DNA of 64,000 bases from Macrostomum hystrix (GCA_950097015.1 CATNEN010000034.1:1440501-1504500); one strand, 5' to 3'; counted from the stretch's first letter, positions 10,523 through 23,968 are shown. Made by a program: numbers and translations. Notes: generated from the letters alone by a model not told the origin.

Positions 10523-13500
10523 CCTTCTGCTCCTGCTGCAGCTGACGGGTCACACGGGTCTGGGCCAGTCGGGTGGCCCGGGCGGTCGCCACTTATCCGG
10601 CGGCCCGGATTTGTCCGTCTCGGCGCCGAAAAAATGCCAACTGATCAACGTGCCGATGTGCAGGAACATCGGCTACAACTACACCTCCATGCCAAATCAG
10701 CACGGACACGAGAGTCAGGAAGAGGCCGGGCTTGAGGTGAGGTCTCGATAAACAGTTGTTTGTCGAATTGTATTCATTTAAATTATCCACGGTTCTTACC
10801 GGAGTTCTCATTAGATTCAGCGCAGAATTGCAATGTCGGCTGGGAGATTTCCCTGGTAAGATGGGCAGCAATTAAGCGGCATTCAATTGGGCGTAACAAA
10901 AAAATAGCAGACAGTTTATTCGGGAGGATGTTCGGAATCGAATCTTTCGCGGCTGTCAGTAATTGTTGGGGGGGGAGGTAGCTGTGTGGGCCAGGCAGTC
11001 CACTTAGGCAGTATTGCAGTAGAAAGCAAAGCTAGCATTAGATGATTATTCGAGAAATAACAAGCCGCATCTGCAAGGTTGGTAACTGGGGGGAGGTGGT
11101 GGGGTCTGGGTTGAATGAAGAGGGACTGCGATTCCGGACCCACCGCCCCAGTGACAGCCGTCAATCCATGCAGCTCTTGGTGGGGATTCTTCGATGCTGA
11201 TGATGATGATGATGATGCTGATGATGATGATGATTTCTCGACTGGGATTTGATTCCAAATCTACAAAGATGCCACCCCCAACGAGAAGAGAAATAATACA
11301 AAGGCGAGGCGCGGCCTGTATCCCATCTCTTCGGGAAATAAATCCCGCGCTCTCTCGCCTTCAATCAGGCCTGACTGATGGGGGGTCAGTATGGGATCCG
11401 CTTCACGCCAGGCCTCGATAATTGTGGGAAAATGAAGCCAAGAAAAAGAATAGCGAAAAAAAATCATGATGAAAGAGATTTTCGCAGATCGATTCGAATC
11501 CCCGGGCCAGAGATTCTTGCGCCTCCGAGGACCAGGAAATCCAAGCAGAAATATTTCTGCCAGGATGCATTGGCTCAGTCACAGATGCTTCAGTTAAATG
11601 AAATAAACAACTCTAATAAAATAAACCGCGTTCCACATTCCCGAAGAGGATATTTCATATTCCATAGCTGGCCATGAGTGGGTCATTTGTGCCTATTGCA
11701 TCATCCTGCCTCATAGTCGAGTGTGCTGAGCTCCAAAATAAACAGTCTTTCAATTTAAAAGCTAGCCTGCCTACAAAGACCTCGCATGAACACCCGTTCA
11801 AAAGACACTTCAAAACAGAACGAAGAGATCACCAGTTCATAAAATCAGTTTAAAACTTTTATTCTAAACGGATTACATGCGTTTGAAGTCACAGATATTC
11901 TATGGCCAATGCAACTTTTTTCGGATCCTGCAGTGTTTAGAGCTTCAGAAGTCTGACCGAGAGGTCCGGAGTTCGAGTCTTAGCCCAAGGGAAATAATAT
12001 AATAGTTGCACGAGGGCTGTGGGCAATGGCAAATTATCAAGTGACATTAGACCCACAGCCAGCAATGAGGCAATTCTGCCCATTTCGCTGACTCCTGAGC
12101 ACACACGCACACAGATACTGTCTGAAAGCACACGCTCACACAGGTGTGCACATCTGCCCTGACTTTCTCATCGTCAGGCAGTGTACACTTTCACTGTGCC
12201 TTGGAGGTTGGCGCTCAAGGGCTTAAAATTGCACGACAAGCCCCAAGCAAGCTCTCCGCAGCTTCTCTCCGCCGTGACCTCGCCGCGGAATCGAGCTCAG
12301 AGACCTTGGCGCGAGGGGCAAACGCGTAAAAACCGTTCTGGCACATGATTGTAGATGTAGATGTAAATTTTAAATAGGTTGAATAAAATACACGGCTACC
12401 CGGACAAGTGCCGCATTAAAATACTTACACAATATGAGGACTCTAAAAAACATAAAAAAAAACGAATCAATTGCGGCAGGATACACGAGGTCGGTATCGA
12501 GCGGTTTTCTCTGCTCGTGCCAGACCAGATGGAGGGCGCCGCCGCCGGGGCTTCTGACCCGATCGAAGGGGATCTGAGCGGGAACCCCGGCTAAAGCTGG
12601 GATTGTTATAGAATTCTTCTGGGACCCAAACTGCTCCAGACCTTAAAAGAAGAAGAGAGAAGTTTTGAGACCAATTTTCATCCCTTCCTGGAGCAGCAAT
12701 CAATCCACCATCCGTCTACATTAATTAGCAAGCATATCGAGCCCTGGTACTGCCCTAACAGGGATCCCTCCGACCGCCAAGAAAATGGGGCGAACACGGA
12801 GCAGAGATTAGCATAGCTAGCGATGAAGAACATTACTCAATATTGTCCTTTATGTCAGCTCATGTTACTTTCTTACTTGGTTGTACTTTTAGCCTATCCA
12901 AAGAACAAGACAGTCGCAGCACACTGTACTTGTGTGTACTTTTACCAAGCTTTAATAGAATTATAATCTTCTTGAATTTGACAGGTGCACCAATTCTGGC
13001 CACTAGTCGAAATCTCATGCAGTCAGGATCTGCGCTTCTTTCTCTGCAGCATGTACGTGCCCATCTGCATGCACAACTATGACAGACACCTGCCGGCCTG
13101 CCGATCCGTCTGTCTGCGAGCCAAGCGCGGCTGCGCGCCACTCATGCGACAGTACGGCTTCAGCTGGCCAGACAAGATGGACTGCTCCAAACTACCTGGT
13201 GAGTGCCTGCTGCTGCTGCTGCTCTTCACCTCACACTGGGCTTGCCCCCGAGTCTGCCCCCCAGACTGCCCCTGAGACTGTCCCCGAGTCTGCACCTGAG
13301 ACTGCCCCTGAGACTTTGAATGCACAACTTAACTTAGAGAGCCCTGTTAATTACTGCGAAATTTGGAACTATAACGATAACGAATCAATGACAGTCGGAG
13401 AGAATCTATGAGAGAGGCGAGATAATAGAGCTAATTCCTTTATCCAGAGCTGGTATTGATCCCATTGCTATAGAGTGTCTTGTGATCTAATTTCACCCAG

Positions 13501-16164
13501 CTCAATACATCGCACTTAACTGCCACTCAAGAACTGTAGCTGCTCTTCCTGATCTCTTAGGCTGCCTAAAAATCGATTCTATTTAAGCATCAGGCTGGTT
13601 GTTAGTGTTTCTAACACGACTGTTACCGGCCCAGAACAATTCAACAGGACCGCAGCGTCACACATTCGCATTAGTTTTCTTTTCAGTGTTGAATAAAATA
13701 GTAGTTGCGAGTTGGAGAGAATGGTATTTCAGAAGCGCCTAATGGCAACTGAAGAGCTAAGGTAGAAATGGGCTGACGGAGACGGAGAGCCGGCACAGGA
13801 GAATAAAGAAAGGGGCTGGCGGCCCCATACAGGACCTTTTTTTCTGATTCCCTCTTCAAATTTTCATGCATTGGGACCAGTTAAGCTGCATCCTAAAAAA
13901 TAGATCCCTACTTTTTGTCCCTTAACGCAAAAGAGAGAGACGGAGAGAGAGAGTCAGAGCGAGATGCTGAGTAGGAAGGCGGCATTGAGCAAAATTGTAT
14001 GTTTTTTCCAGCGCATTGTTGGCCGCCGAGCTGTCGGGAAAGTCTCTTTCTTTATCTCTCTCCTCCCGTCTATCTTCCTCTGTGGATCGGCTCATCTGAC
14101 TGGGACTCACTCACAATGCCTTCTATTGTGGTAGCGCATTTTGCTCTGCCTCCGCCGCACTGCGGGTGGGGGAGGCGGCCCCTGGCAGCCAGCTTTTCCA
14201 CAAGCCCTTTTTTTACTCCAGACGACCCGAAAAAGAAGATCTTTGAATTTACATTGAAGTCATTGAATTTCTGCAACGCGATGGACGATAAACAGTGATT
14301 TATAGGAATCCTCATTCTCTAACGATTTTCGCCCTTCGATGCATGTCATCCTAACACCATCTTCAGGAACTAATTAATCAACAATTATTTAGAAATTTAA
14401 ATCTCAATTAAACTAAATAAACTAAATTATACAAGTATATTTCTAGTGGGTCTATAAGAGTGCCATGGAAGCTTGTCTGCGGCGCAACAGTACGGTTGTA
14501 CTTTCTCTTCACTGACGTGAAGACAATTTATTGAATTGATTGGAGATCACAATACTTTTTTGTGTTGTGAAATGTATCTGAAACTAATGCTTGGCCCCCC
14601 CACTCAATCCACAAACTGTGCGCAGACTTTGGCGACCCGGACATCCTGTGCATGGACGTGAACCATACCGAGTCCACCCAGTACAGAAACTCCCTGTCTG
14701 GCACCAGCCCGCCGCCAGAATCCGACGCTTCATCCGGCACCTCCGCCCCTAGCTGCGAGTGCCGCTGCCAGGCGCCTCTGGTGCAGCTGACTGAGAATGA
14801 AGCCCACTTCAACAAGGTGCACACTGCCGGCCTGCCCAACTGCGCCATGCCCTGCGAGGGCTTGTTTTTCTCGGAGAAGGATCGGGACCGGCAATTTGCC
14901 AGCGTCTGGATTGGCATGTGGTCGATTCTGTGCGCAATAAGCTCCACAGTCACTGTGCTCACATTTATGATCAATTCAAAGCGTTTTAACTATCCGGAGA
15001 GGCCTATTGTCATGCTGTCCGCTTGCTACGTGATGGTCTCCGCCGGCTACATTGTCCGCCTGGCTGTGGGGCCGCAGAGCATCGCCTGCGACGGTCGGGT
15101 GCTGCGCTACGGCTCCTCGGGACCGTGGCTGTGCACTGTCGTGTTCCTGCTAACCTACCTGTTTGGCATGGCCAGCTGCGTCTGGTGGGTGATGCTCTGC
15201 GTGGCCTGGTTCTTAGCCGCCGGGCTCAAGTGGGGCAGCGAAGCCATCGCCAAGTACAGCGAGGTGAGCGTAGCCTTAATTACAGGCTAGATTATTTTCG
15301 AAGGCTTAATAGCCTAGCATTAGCCAGAATTATTGCCGTATCTTTAATCATACACAAGCACCATTATATATGCTAAACACACAGGTATTCCACTGCATCG
15401 CTTGGTTCCTGCCGATTGCAAAGTTCATCCTAATCCTCACCTTCTCCCTCGTTGATGGCGATCCGGTCTCTGGTATTTGCTCGGTCGGCAACACCAACCT
15501 CACCGCTATGCGGCTGTTCGTACTTCTACCTCTGGTTGCCTACCTCCTCATCGGCAGCATCTTCCTGCTCACGGGCTTTGTGGCTCTATTCCGTATTCGC
15601 TCCGTCATCAAGCAGCAGGCCAGCGCCAAGACCTACAAGCTGGAGAAGCTGATGATCCGCATCGGCATATTTTCCATCTTGTACACCTTGCCAGCCTCCG
15701 TTGTGATCGCCTGCCATTTCTACGAGTCGCAGATGCGCGATAAATGGCTTCAGGAGAAGGCCTGCCGATGCCCGGGCGAGAAGCCGGCTGCCGAGCCAGA
15801 GTACGGCGTCTTCATGTTGAGGCAGTTCATGCAGCTGGCAGTGGGCATCACTAGCGGAGTCTGGGTCTGGTCTAGTAAGACTCTGCACACTTGGCGCCAG
15901 TTCTTTGGCCGAGTTTTCTGCTGCAACGGTACCGGACGCGGAGGCGGAGGCGGCGGCGGAGGCGGATTCGCTCGCGGCTCTACTGGAGGTCACCATTACA
16001 TCGGCGGTGCCGGCGGAGGAGCAGCAGCGGCAGCAGCCTCTGCGGCCACTGTCAGCCTGACTGGGGATCCGCGCTCGCATTACAAGTTTACGCAGGCCCC
16101 GGTGCAGCCGCCGCCGCTGCCACTGCTGCCGCAGTCGGGCGGAAGTCAGATGTCGCACGTGTGA
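10523..16164 (+). CDS. Frizzled receptor, FZD5/8-like, four exons seen (first exon missing)
   Basis: Exons: 10523-10736, 12985-13198, 14626-15263 and 15385-16164; phases 0, 1 and 0 match at the three junctions. Exon 1 encodes the end of a signal peptide (LLLLLQLTG) and the start of the cysteine-rich Wnt-binding domain (VPMCRNIGYNYTSMPN). Exon 2 continues it (HQFWPLVEISCSQDLRFFLC, YVPIC, LMRQYGFSWP). All ten CRD cysteines are present by DILCMD in exon 3. Exon 3 holds the linker and TM1-3, exon 4 TM4-7. The cytoplasmic KTLHTW is the Dishevelled-binding KTxxxW motif. A Gly- and Ala-rich tail ends SHV, a class-I PDZ ligand. HQFWPLVEI and RFFLCSMY favour the FZD5/8 subfamily. The start codon is in an unseen upstream exon. 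Acts at the plasma membrane in Wnt signalling. Confidence 0.93.
11193..11234. repeat. (ATG)n microsatellite in Frizzled intron
   Basis: A run of GATGATGATG with two CTG interruptions, in the intron between the two CRD exons. Confidence 0.85.
11934..12330 (+). repeat. Dispersed repeat family 2, copy B, in Frizzled intron
   Basis: Begins with a tRNA-like stretch whose B-box-like GAGTTCGAGTC lies near 11971. The shared body follows: CGCTGACTCCTGAGCACACAC, CACACAGGTGTG, CTTTCTCATCGTCAGGCAG, TGTACACTTTCACT. It ends with CCTCGCCGCGGAATCGAGCT then GCAAACGCG, a block also present in the PYROXD1 intron at about 492-538. The reverse complement of that end contains GAGCTCGATTCC, a B-box-like site, so the element may carry tRNA-like ends in both directions. 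Confidence 0.6.
13230..13315. repeat. Degenerate 12-bp repeat next to a Frizzled exon
   Basis: About seven diverged copies of GACTGCCCCTGA, starting about 30 bp after the splice donor of the second visible exon. Confidence 0.7.
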
Positions 16165-16295
16165 TACCGTTCGGACTAACCCGCCAACTAACCCCTCCGA
16201 AATCCCACACCCCCTGTCTGTGTGCTTGTTGACTGACAAAATATTTTCTTATGCTTGTCACGTCTTCACTGTCTGTCTCTCCCTGACTGTCTGTC

Positions 16296-16330
<35 letters not shown>

Positions 16331-18180
16331 CTGTCTGTCCATCTTTGTGTCCCCATCTTACTGCCTAAAACAAAATGCAATCGCAGACTTAACTTTATTA
16401 GAAGCTCACTCGTTGGAGTGGGTGCTAATGTCTATGGTAACTGTACAAGCCCGAACCAATGCCTTTGTACATGCAAGCTAACTATTTACTTATAGATGCT
16501 ATTGGCAAAAAAGCAACAGCCTTTAGTTTCATTTCACTCGACTTAATCGATTATATTGGATAATATTTTTCCTTTGACTTGCCACGCAATCACTCAAACA
16601 AGAATCAATACGCACGTGACTGTTTTGCACTGATGTGAACTTTTTTAGGCGATTTTAAAATACATTTTCGCATTAGATGCCAGATGCAGTTGTGAACAAA
16701 CTCTTTACTAGAACCACATTTTCTCAATCTCAACGCTTTGTGTAATATAGATCACGCAACTATGATGCACCAGACTGATCAATGCACGTCTTGCTTGCTT
16801 GTAGCAATTTTCTGTTGCTGTGTCTCGCCGTTTTCTACAATTGCATAGTCTGTAGTGGCACTTTTTCAAATTTGCTGCCTTTTATTATATATTTCTGTTC
16901 GATTGACAATGCATGTAGATTAATTTTCCCTTATTTTTAAGATGCCATGAGCAGGCCGTTTGAACACTGCTGGTTTGAGTGGCGTTAAGAATGGAAATTC
17001 TTATTTAGAATTGGCATTTCTGTTCAGTTTCTTTGTATACTATTTTCATTTCCCAATGCCTAGTGGCTCTCTGTCGCAATCGGACGGGAGACGGATTAAT
17101 GGGCGAATCAATGCACTCGGTGTACAGAATCTGTTGCATACAAAATTTTCTGCATGACCTCACTCTCACGATCTCATCTGCTTAGCTCAGGCTCTTATGC
17201 TTTGTTTTACTAGAAACAACTGGAAACTTTCAAGCTTTCTTATAGACGTTTCACGATTACGATCAAGCTCTGTCGCAAACTTGGAATGAACAAAATAACC
17301 AGACAACCCGATTAGGAAAAATCCGTCGGGTAAATATGAATAACAAATCAATCAGAGCCCATTTTAATCGACTATTTGCATGCGTTACGCACGTTTTTGC
17401 TACTCTACTTGCAGTAGAAGCACAAGCACAGGCTTGTCTTTTTTTAAACTTTGTAAAAAATCTTACAAGGCGTACCTTCTTGGAGGCTCTGTTGAGATTT
17501 TCATAGAAAACAAAATATCGAGCTTAGACTGTAAAATCCGCGTTTAATTTGCACTTTTCTGCTTTAAGAGCTTCTCACCTTTTTTGACACATTTTTTGAC
17601 TCTTGAAATCTATATTTTTAACCAGCGTCTTTTCTATTGTGCATTGTCTTGCTGGGAACAAATCTTAAACACCGAATTCGATGATCTCTTCGTCATGTGA
17701 TACGTTCGGCCAGCTAGCTAATTTTGTATATGCAGTTTGATCTAGACTCTTTGATTAGCAGCACTTGCCTGTTCCTTCAATGTGCTTTTTAGGAATTATC
17801 TTTTTAGGACCCAATGTCTGTGAGGCTGCTTGCATGCCTCTTGACTTCACGAGTCGGACAACGACTCTATATTACCAAATATAATTGGCCTTCGTGGTTT
17901 TGTCACTCCTTTATCTTGTTTTCTTTTCAGAACCTCACTCTGTCGCACAAACTATAGTTTCCCTCAAGTGTTCGTTATTTACACAAAAGTCTTATATGAT
18001 GAATCATGCTGACAGAAAAGTACAGAAAGCTGAAAACAAAACAGAAAATAAAAAACTGAGAGGCGAACAGAATCCGCTCGTATCCTATATGCCACAAAAA
18101 GCATCTTGGATCACATTAGAATTAAAGAATCAAGAACGACCAACTAAGTTTTTTTCGCACTCTGCCCATCAATAGACAAC
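16165..18180 (+). other. 3' flank and probable 3' UTR of Frizzled
   Basis: AT-rich, without a supported coding frame. A (CTGT)n/(CTGTC)n microsatellite lies at about 16268-16342. An AATAAA near 18047 is a candidate poly(A) signal but is far from the stop, so UTR length is uncertain. One CCATAGAC octamer (minus strand) is at 16430. Confidence 0.5.
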
Positions 18181-19430
18181 AGATGAAAAGTCTCCCTCAC
18201 TGCGTGTGCGCGTTTGGGGTGGGTATGTTCGACCGTAGTGGATATCGATTTTTCTATGGGTACATCATCAGCTTGCAAGAAAGTCTGGGAGTGGCCAGCC
18301 TAGGAGGGGTGGGTATCGATTTTTTATGGGCGTAGGCTGAGCGTCAGGGGAGAGAGAAGTAACAGCTTGGGTCCCTCTTCCTGAAAACTGTTGTCTATGG
18401 CAATTACAAGCGCAAAAGCAGCGCTGTTTAGAAGCTCCATCTATTCTAAAGTGACATTAGAGACCTTAACTGCAGAGGCGACGGCGACTGTTCGTCTTCT
18501 AGCACTTCAAAGTTTCTGTTTGGGAGCTGTTAGGTAAGTTGTGTTTTTTTTCTCTGAATAATTTGTATATTTTTAATATTTTTAATGTTATATTTATATT
18601 TTATGAGACACCACTGGCATGCATCTAAAAAATGAAATTAGCCACTCAGATGTCAAATTTACGCATGTAATCTCCCCCCTAGTGGTGGAAGGAGCTTCAT
18701 TTGTCAAATCCTAGCTAAAAGGCCTCAAATGATCCCATTATATCATAGTTAAATTCTTACTAAGTATACATTGAATAGCATGATGAATAAACTTAATATA
18801 AAGCGCTAATATATATTATCGCTTGTTGTCGGATCGTAAAGACTTTATCAAGAGAAGTAATTTATCGAAATTTTACTTCACGTTAGTGTGCTCTGATTAA
18901 TGACCGGTCATTAACTGTAAGACAAACTTCAATTTTAATTTAAAGGGCAAACCAGACAAACGAAGCCACAATTTATTTTAAATTAATTTAGGTAAAGTCC
19001 TATTAAGTCATATTAAGCTTCATATCATTAGCTGTCTTATTTATCAAACGAATTTGCATTCGGAGAAGGACAGAAGGTGCACTTGTTAAAGCTAAACTTC
19101 CCCATCGCCAGATTTTCCTGATTAACGCCGGTGATTTGCATGTTTGACACCACATTGACAAGCATTGCGCTACCCAATAACGCGCATGTGGGACGATCCC
19201 ATCCCACGCGCATGTGGGATGCGTGTTATTGTCACATTCTTTCTCTTATTATTTCTCGTTGTGTAATTTTGTGATTATCAAACGCCAACTTTTCAACATC
19301 TACCATAGACTATGGTGGAACTGCGAGTTTATTTTTCATATCAACGAGAAATCAACTTCAATGGTTAAGCAATGAACACTTTACAGTTTTTAGTTGTTTA
19401 TAGTTGCAATTCTCAATGACGCAGATGTCT
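18181..19430. other. Left edge of transposon island, non-coding
   Basis: No gene. Contains octamer copies at 18393 and 19303. A complex inverted repeat at 19175-19231 has outer arms CAATAACGCGCAT / ATGCGTGTTATTG with inner GTGGGA/TCCCAC pairs. Confidence 0.6.
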
Positions 19431-19518
19431 CTAACCATTCAAGTTGAAAGTGCAGCCAGAGAAATGACAATCCGTGAAGATAGTTGAGACGTTCTGCCTA
19501 CTAAGTGTAATGTTCTGG

Positions 19519-20887
19519 TTACTCACGTCCATCAGTCCTAACCAATTCTGTGTTCGTACGAGAATCACTTGATTGCAAAGCTTCCCCCACAGTCGTAGCC
19601 ATGTCTCGCAGCGTGTGGTCACGTTTCCTCGATAGATACCGCCGAAATGTCGACTCAGATTGATGTCCCGTGATATTCATGATGTCGGACAGAGTATAGC
19701 CAGCTTCGTGTAGATCAGCCGTCCTAGTTACTCGAATGCAATGGTTCGTATACTTTTTGCTGAGCTCACACAGGGTGCTTAATCGAGTCATGAACGATCC
19801 TAACCAATTGATCCCACGAACCTGCTTAGTTGAAAACTGCAGCTGTCCTTCTTTATTTGCCATCGGTCTTGGAAAAAACGAATTGTCCTTGGTTTCGTTG
19901 GGCAGGACTTGAAGGTAGGTCTTAATGAGTTCATACTGACCGCCATAGATTCTCGCTTGCTTTGGGTTGAAACCTTTGGCCTTGACTGGATTGGCACTCT
20001 GGTTCTTGGTTCTGAGGTTAGGTAGCTCGTAATACTTCTTGCCGTCGCCGTCTTCTTTTTCTACGAGTATGTCTCTCTGACGAAGGTGTTGGAGGTGCTC
20101 TTGACCGCGCTCTCCCAAGACATACAATAAAGTGTAAATCACTTCATCCTGTAGTCGTTCTCCAGTCGAGCGATCAAAGTAACTGGACAACTTGGTTAGA
20201 TCGGCGCGCTCTATCGGTTCGTAACGCTTCACGCTCCCGCCTTTAGAATGAAAATCCCGCACCTTAACTCGAAGCATGCGATTGGCAGTAGCAAAGTTAG
20301 GATCATCGACGATGTTGAGTTCACGCATTGATAATGAAGTGAAAAAATCGCTGGATGCCGGCCCGAATGCAGACCAAGCTAGATGGCGAGTACGACTCTC
20401 CATTCGGTTTAGAAAGCCGAAAGTAGTAGAACCGCAGGTGCTCGTTGAGGCTACTGGGCTCCATTGTTTTGAGACTTTCAACAGGATGACCCAAGTCACT
20501 CATGTAGCTGGCAAACGCTTTGCCATAAAGGAACATTTGCTCCTTGGTCGATCTTGGTAGATAATCCACCTCGGCCTTGTCCATGACATCAGTAGCAACA
20601 GAAGCTCCATCCTCTTCACATTCCGGCAGATCGACACCAAGCAGTTCATCGTCAGATCGTGAATGATCGGTAATGAAGTTAATAAAGTCCTCCAGCTGAT
20701 TGTCATCTCGGTGATTGTCACTGCTCAGCTCCGCAATGAATGAGTATTCGCTGGATGAAACGCCATCGAGACTATCAACCGGCAGATGAGACCAATTGAT
20801 AAGATGCGTAGCGGTCATGTTTAAGGCAGGCAAGCGAAGACGGCTTAAAATGAAAAACTGAGAAGTCTTCGCTGTAACTTCGAACAT
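19519..20887 (-). pseudogene. YR copy 1: Crypton-like tyrosine recombinase, one frameshift
   Basis: The N-terminal frame (20321-20887) and C-terminal frame (19519 to about 20330) overlap and join by one frameshift near 20330, where AGIQRFFHF continues in the other frame as RELNIVDDPNF. Seen: an SAM-like core-binding half (YYFRLSKPNG, SPSSLV), then the catalytic half with box-I Arg in LGERGQEH, the HxxR motif in YTNHCIRVT, the second His in NITGHQ, and the catalytic Tyr in RRYLSRKRD. All key residues survive. The family is close to the DUF3504/ZMYM-QRICH1-like YR domains derived from Cryptons. A CCATAGAC octamer lies 27 bp upstream of the start. Inactive unless the shift is an assembly error. 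Confidence 0.82.
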
Positions 20888-20913
20888 TTAAGACCAAAGT
20901 TTCTGACGAATTA

Positions 20914-22012
20914 CCATAGACGGTATCTAAATTTAGTCATGCATTATCAACCGTTTGATCTCCTGTAGGGCGACCGTCACCTCACGTCTCAGAATTCCCA
21001 TTCTCCGGGTGTGCAATGTGATGCCAAGGTTTGCTGCTGCAGCCGTATTGAGCAGTTCCGCACGAACTTCAGGCTGTGAGAGCAAGTGTCCGACGGCAGT
21101 CTTTAAGCAGGAGCCAGCCATTTCAGCCACATTTAAAAAGGGCGAGTATGGAGCCAGCTCTTTGGTGGAATGACCCAGGAACATTGTTGTGAGCGCGAGC
21201 GCCATCATGCACCAGAGTCCATGGTCCGTCCACTAGCTCATTTAACTGAAACAAAAATGCTGCGAAATGGCCGCTTGTGAATCCGCCATCCACCAGCGCA
21301 TGGTGTACCAGACCGCATTGGGGTGAAACCGCCAGACAAATTGTCAGGTTTCTCCCTCGTTGTCCGCTCGTAATCATCAGATTCCCTCCCATACCGTCAT
21401 TCAACATCCAACTCGCGAACTGCCACCGAGCCTCCTTCACCACGTCCGTGTTCCAGTTCACAGTAATCTGACGACTGGCCTTTAGAGTGATGAGCTGGCA
21501 GTCAAGCATCCGACTGAGCGTTGAAAGACTTGGTGCCTGTTGGCCAGGATTCTGAGCCTGTAGGTGGTCTCTCATGCTGGCAAGGGTGACATTGCCAGGG
21601 GTTTCTTCAATCAGAAGCTTCACACTGTCAATCAGATCTTTAGTAAGCAGCTTCGGTCGTCCGCCTCCTTGGGGTAGTCTCTCAACAAGTCCCTCTGCAG
21701 CATATCGTTCAATAATGCCCCTTGCCGTGCGCTTGTTGATTTCCAAGGTTTCAGCCAGCCGAATCCAATCTCTGCCTTCATCATACGATCGTGTCAGGCG
21801 CAATCTATCCGTCGTCGATACTGGCTTGTACGGTCCTCTCAGCATTTTGAAAACAGGATAGAGAAGGACTGCCGAATTTAAATTGCTGCGATTTTAGCAA
21901 CATATAGACACTTCACCAGTGCGAATTCAAATGCAATTTCGGCGAATTCAATCTCGACTTTTAGCTTAATTTCTATGAGCTTACTATTTTTAGACCACAT
22001 TGGCTTCTATGG
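20914..22012 (-). mobile_element. IS630/Tc1-type element with damaged transposase
   Basis: Transposase frames at 21123-21845 and 20933-21208 (minus) read as one broken gene. Seen: paired helix-turn-helix (AETLEINKRTARGIIERYAA, LSTLSRML), a GRP linker, then a DDE_3-type core with GQRGRNLTICLAVSP, the second Asp in LVHDGARAH, and LAPYSPFLNVAEMAGSCLK holding the Glu. The stretch with the first catalytic Asp is missing: ASWMLNDGM jumps straight to GNLMITSGQRG. A frameshift lies near AHNN. The left end is TA+CCATAGAC at 20914; the right end is at best a decayed TTCTATGG at 22005. The boundaries are tentative. Confidence 0.72.
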
Positions 22013-22496
22013 GGAATTGTTTTGCAGTTTCGGCGAATTCAATTGCAAAAAGGTATAATTACGATATTAAAAAATTACAACCAGTATGAACGCATGGGGA
22101 GACTCCAAAGTTTGTCTCGTATAGTTATAGTCTGTCATAAATAGAAGACCTTGATTACTCGAATACCATGTTGATCAAATTGTTGCTACCGTCAATGCTA
22201 ACACGCATCTTCTTGGTCGGACAGGCCTCGATGAGAACTGGCCGAGGAACAGGCCCGTCAATTGATGTTAGAGCGGCATCGCGACTGGTGATCGTCATCA
22301 CTTGATCGTCATCACAGATTTTTGTTGTTTCGATGAGAGCTCACAGTTATATTTCACCACCAATTGTAACACGAACTGGAAAACATTTAAACAGCAACGC
22401 TTTAGATACACGATAATCTCACAGGTATAGTTACTTCGGGGTATAGTTACTTCGCACAGTTAGACGCGTCGACTGACGGTGCCGTTCTTGGACATA
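22013..22496. other. Non-coding between elements
   Basis: AT-rich sequence without a supported frame, with short decayed protein-like traces on the minus strand near 22150-22260 resembling the C-terminal tail of the YR family (too broken to call). Confidence 0.4.
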
Positions 22497-23968
22497 TTAC
22501 GGCCGGCCGGAAACGTGCACGTGAAATTCGCAGTGTTTGAACGTTCCAGATATGGCGGACGCCAGCATCTGCAGATCCATCCCATGCCGCACCATGGCAG
22601 GTTGCTGCTGCTGCACTACAACTCGCGCACCAGATTCCACCGTCTCCGACGCTACACACCGGGACTCGGCCGTGTCCGCAGCAGGCGCTCCCATTGCACT
22701 AATCTTGGTTGACAGCTCCGCCATTTCGGCGTCCCGCTTCCTGTTGCCACGAATGTACCTCGCGGTAGCGGTATCCGACTTATGTCCGGTGACCGCACCT
22801 ATGTCGTGAAGGGAAGCTCCAGACGCCTTCAGCTCGGTCGCGACAGTGACGCGTAGACACTGCCCGGTGTACTCCTTGCTCAGGTTGGCGGACTTGGATA
22901 TAACGCGCATCATATTTCCAAGTGTTAACCCCCACTACCTGCTTTGCGAAGTACCACGATCCGCTCAAACCGCGGACTCTAGGACGCAGGAACAGTTCGG
23001 AATTTGCCACTCCCTCCTCGCGCTTCGACTCCTTGATCTTCCGCAAGTACAGCTCGACACACTGGTATGGGCATCCGCTCTCACGAGTCTCGACCAGGAC
23101 ACTTTGCTTCCTATCCTCGGCCGACCTCGTTTCCAAGCTCCCGCGCACGTTTTTGGACTCCATTGAGGCCAACCGGAATGCACGCCGGCCATTGATGGTG
23201 CATCCGATCAGGGAATCTGTAGTCAACTTTCTGAACCATTCGCGACCCCGCAACCCGAAATGCACCGCAACTACATAGTTCTACATAGTTCTACATATAC
23301 ATCTCTTGCTGAAACTTCATCGGATCACTCCTATCGAAGTAGACGCGCAGCTTTACGAGGTCCACCGTCTCCAAGGCGCAGAATCGCATCACGGAGCCAC
23401 CTTCCTTGATGAACATTGCGGCCGTGGCCTTCAATTGCAGATTTGCCTTGGCGAAGTCTTTATCTTCGATGATATTGATTCTTCGGGTACGCATCAGATA
23501 TCTGAACACACCTGCACGCGCGGTAATCAATGAGGCCGGGGCATAGTACCCGCCATCTAGTTTGCGGATGAAGGCGTAGAAAATGCGCAGGGCGGTAACC
23601 ATCTGTTGAACACCTGCAGTCTCCAGATTGCACGGGTAGTTCTTCATTTGCAGCACCTCGTTAAATTTGCGCAAAGCCCAGTTCTCCTGCGTAAGAATGG
23701 ACCGCGGCGTGTTGTCCAGCTGCATCGTGCCCATCTCGTCCAGCAGGGCTTGCTCGGGGTCTCGGTTGCCTAACAGATCCTCGAACTCCGTCGCGTCCAG
23801 CTGCGCCAGGTCGTCAAGCATAACTTGCATAGCGGACTCCCGTTGGACTCGCTCGCCAACCTCGGAGTTAGACGCACCCACGACGTCACCTTGAGGCATG
23901 TGCACCAGTCCTAATGGAACGCCGGTACTTGCTTCGTAAATCGGATCTCCAGTCATCCTTGGGAACAT
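22497..23968 (-). pseudogene. YR copy 2: Crypton-like tyrosine recombinase, broken twice
   Basis: Three frames: 23291-23968 (N-terminal core-binding half, with YAFIRKLDGGYYAPASLIT and VYFDRSDPMKFQQEM), about 22920-23265 (LRGREWFRKL, RESGCPYQCVELYL) and 22497-22913 (SANLSKEYTGQCLRVT, VTGHKSDTATARYI). The first break coincides with a tandem 10-bp duplication (CTACATAGTT, 23271-23290) that brings in TAG and shifts frame. The second break is near 22915. HxxR is changed to QxxR (QCLR), while box-I Arg, the GHK His and the Tyr remain. An octamer lies 103 bp upstream of the start, inside a MITE. Confidence 0.8.

Noticed and set aside
15586-16239. 217-codon minus-strand ORF opposite the last Frizzled exon
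   Set aside because: Shadow of the plus-strand Frizzled exon.
17885-18175. 96-codon plus-strand ORF after Frizzled
   Set aside because: AT-rich, no domain or splice context; most likely chance or UTR.
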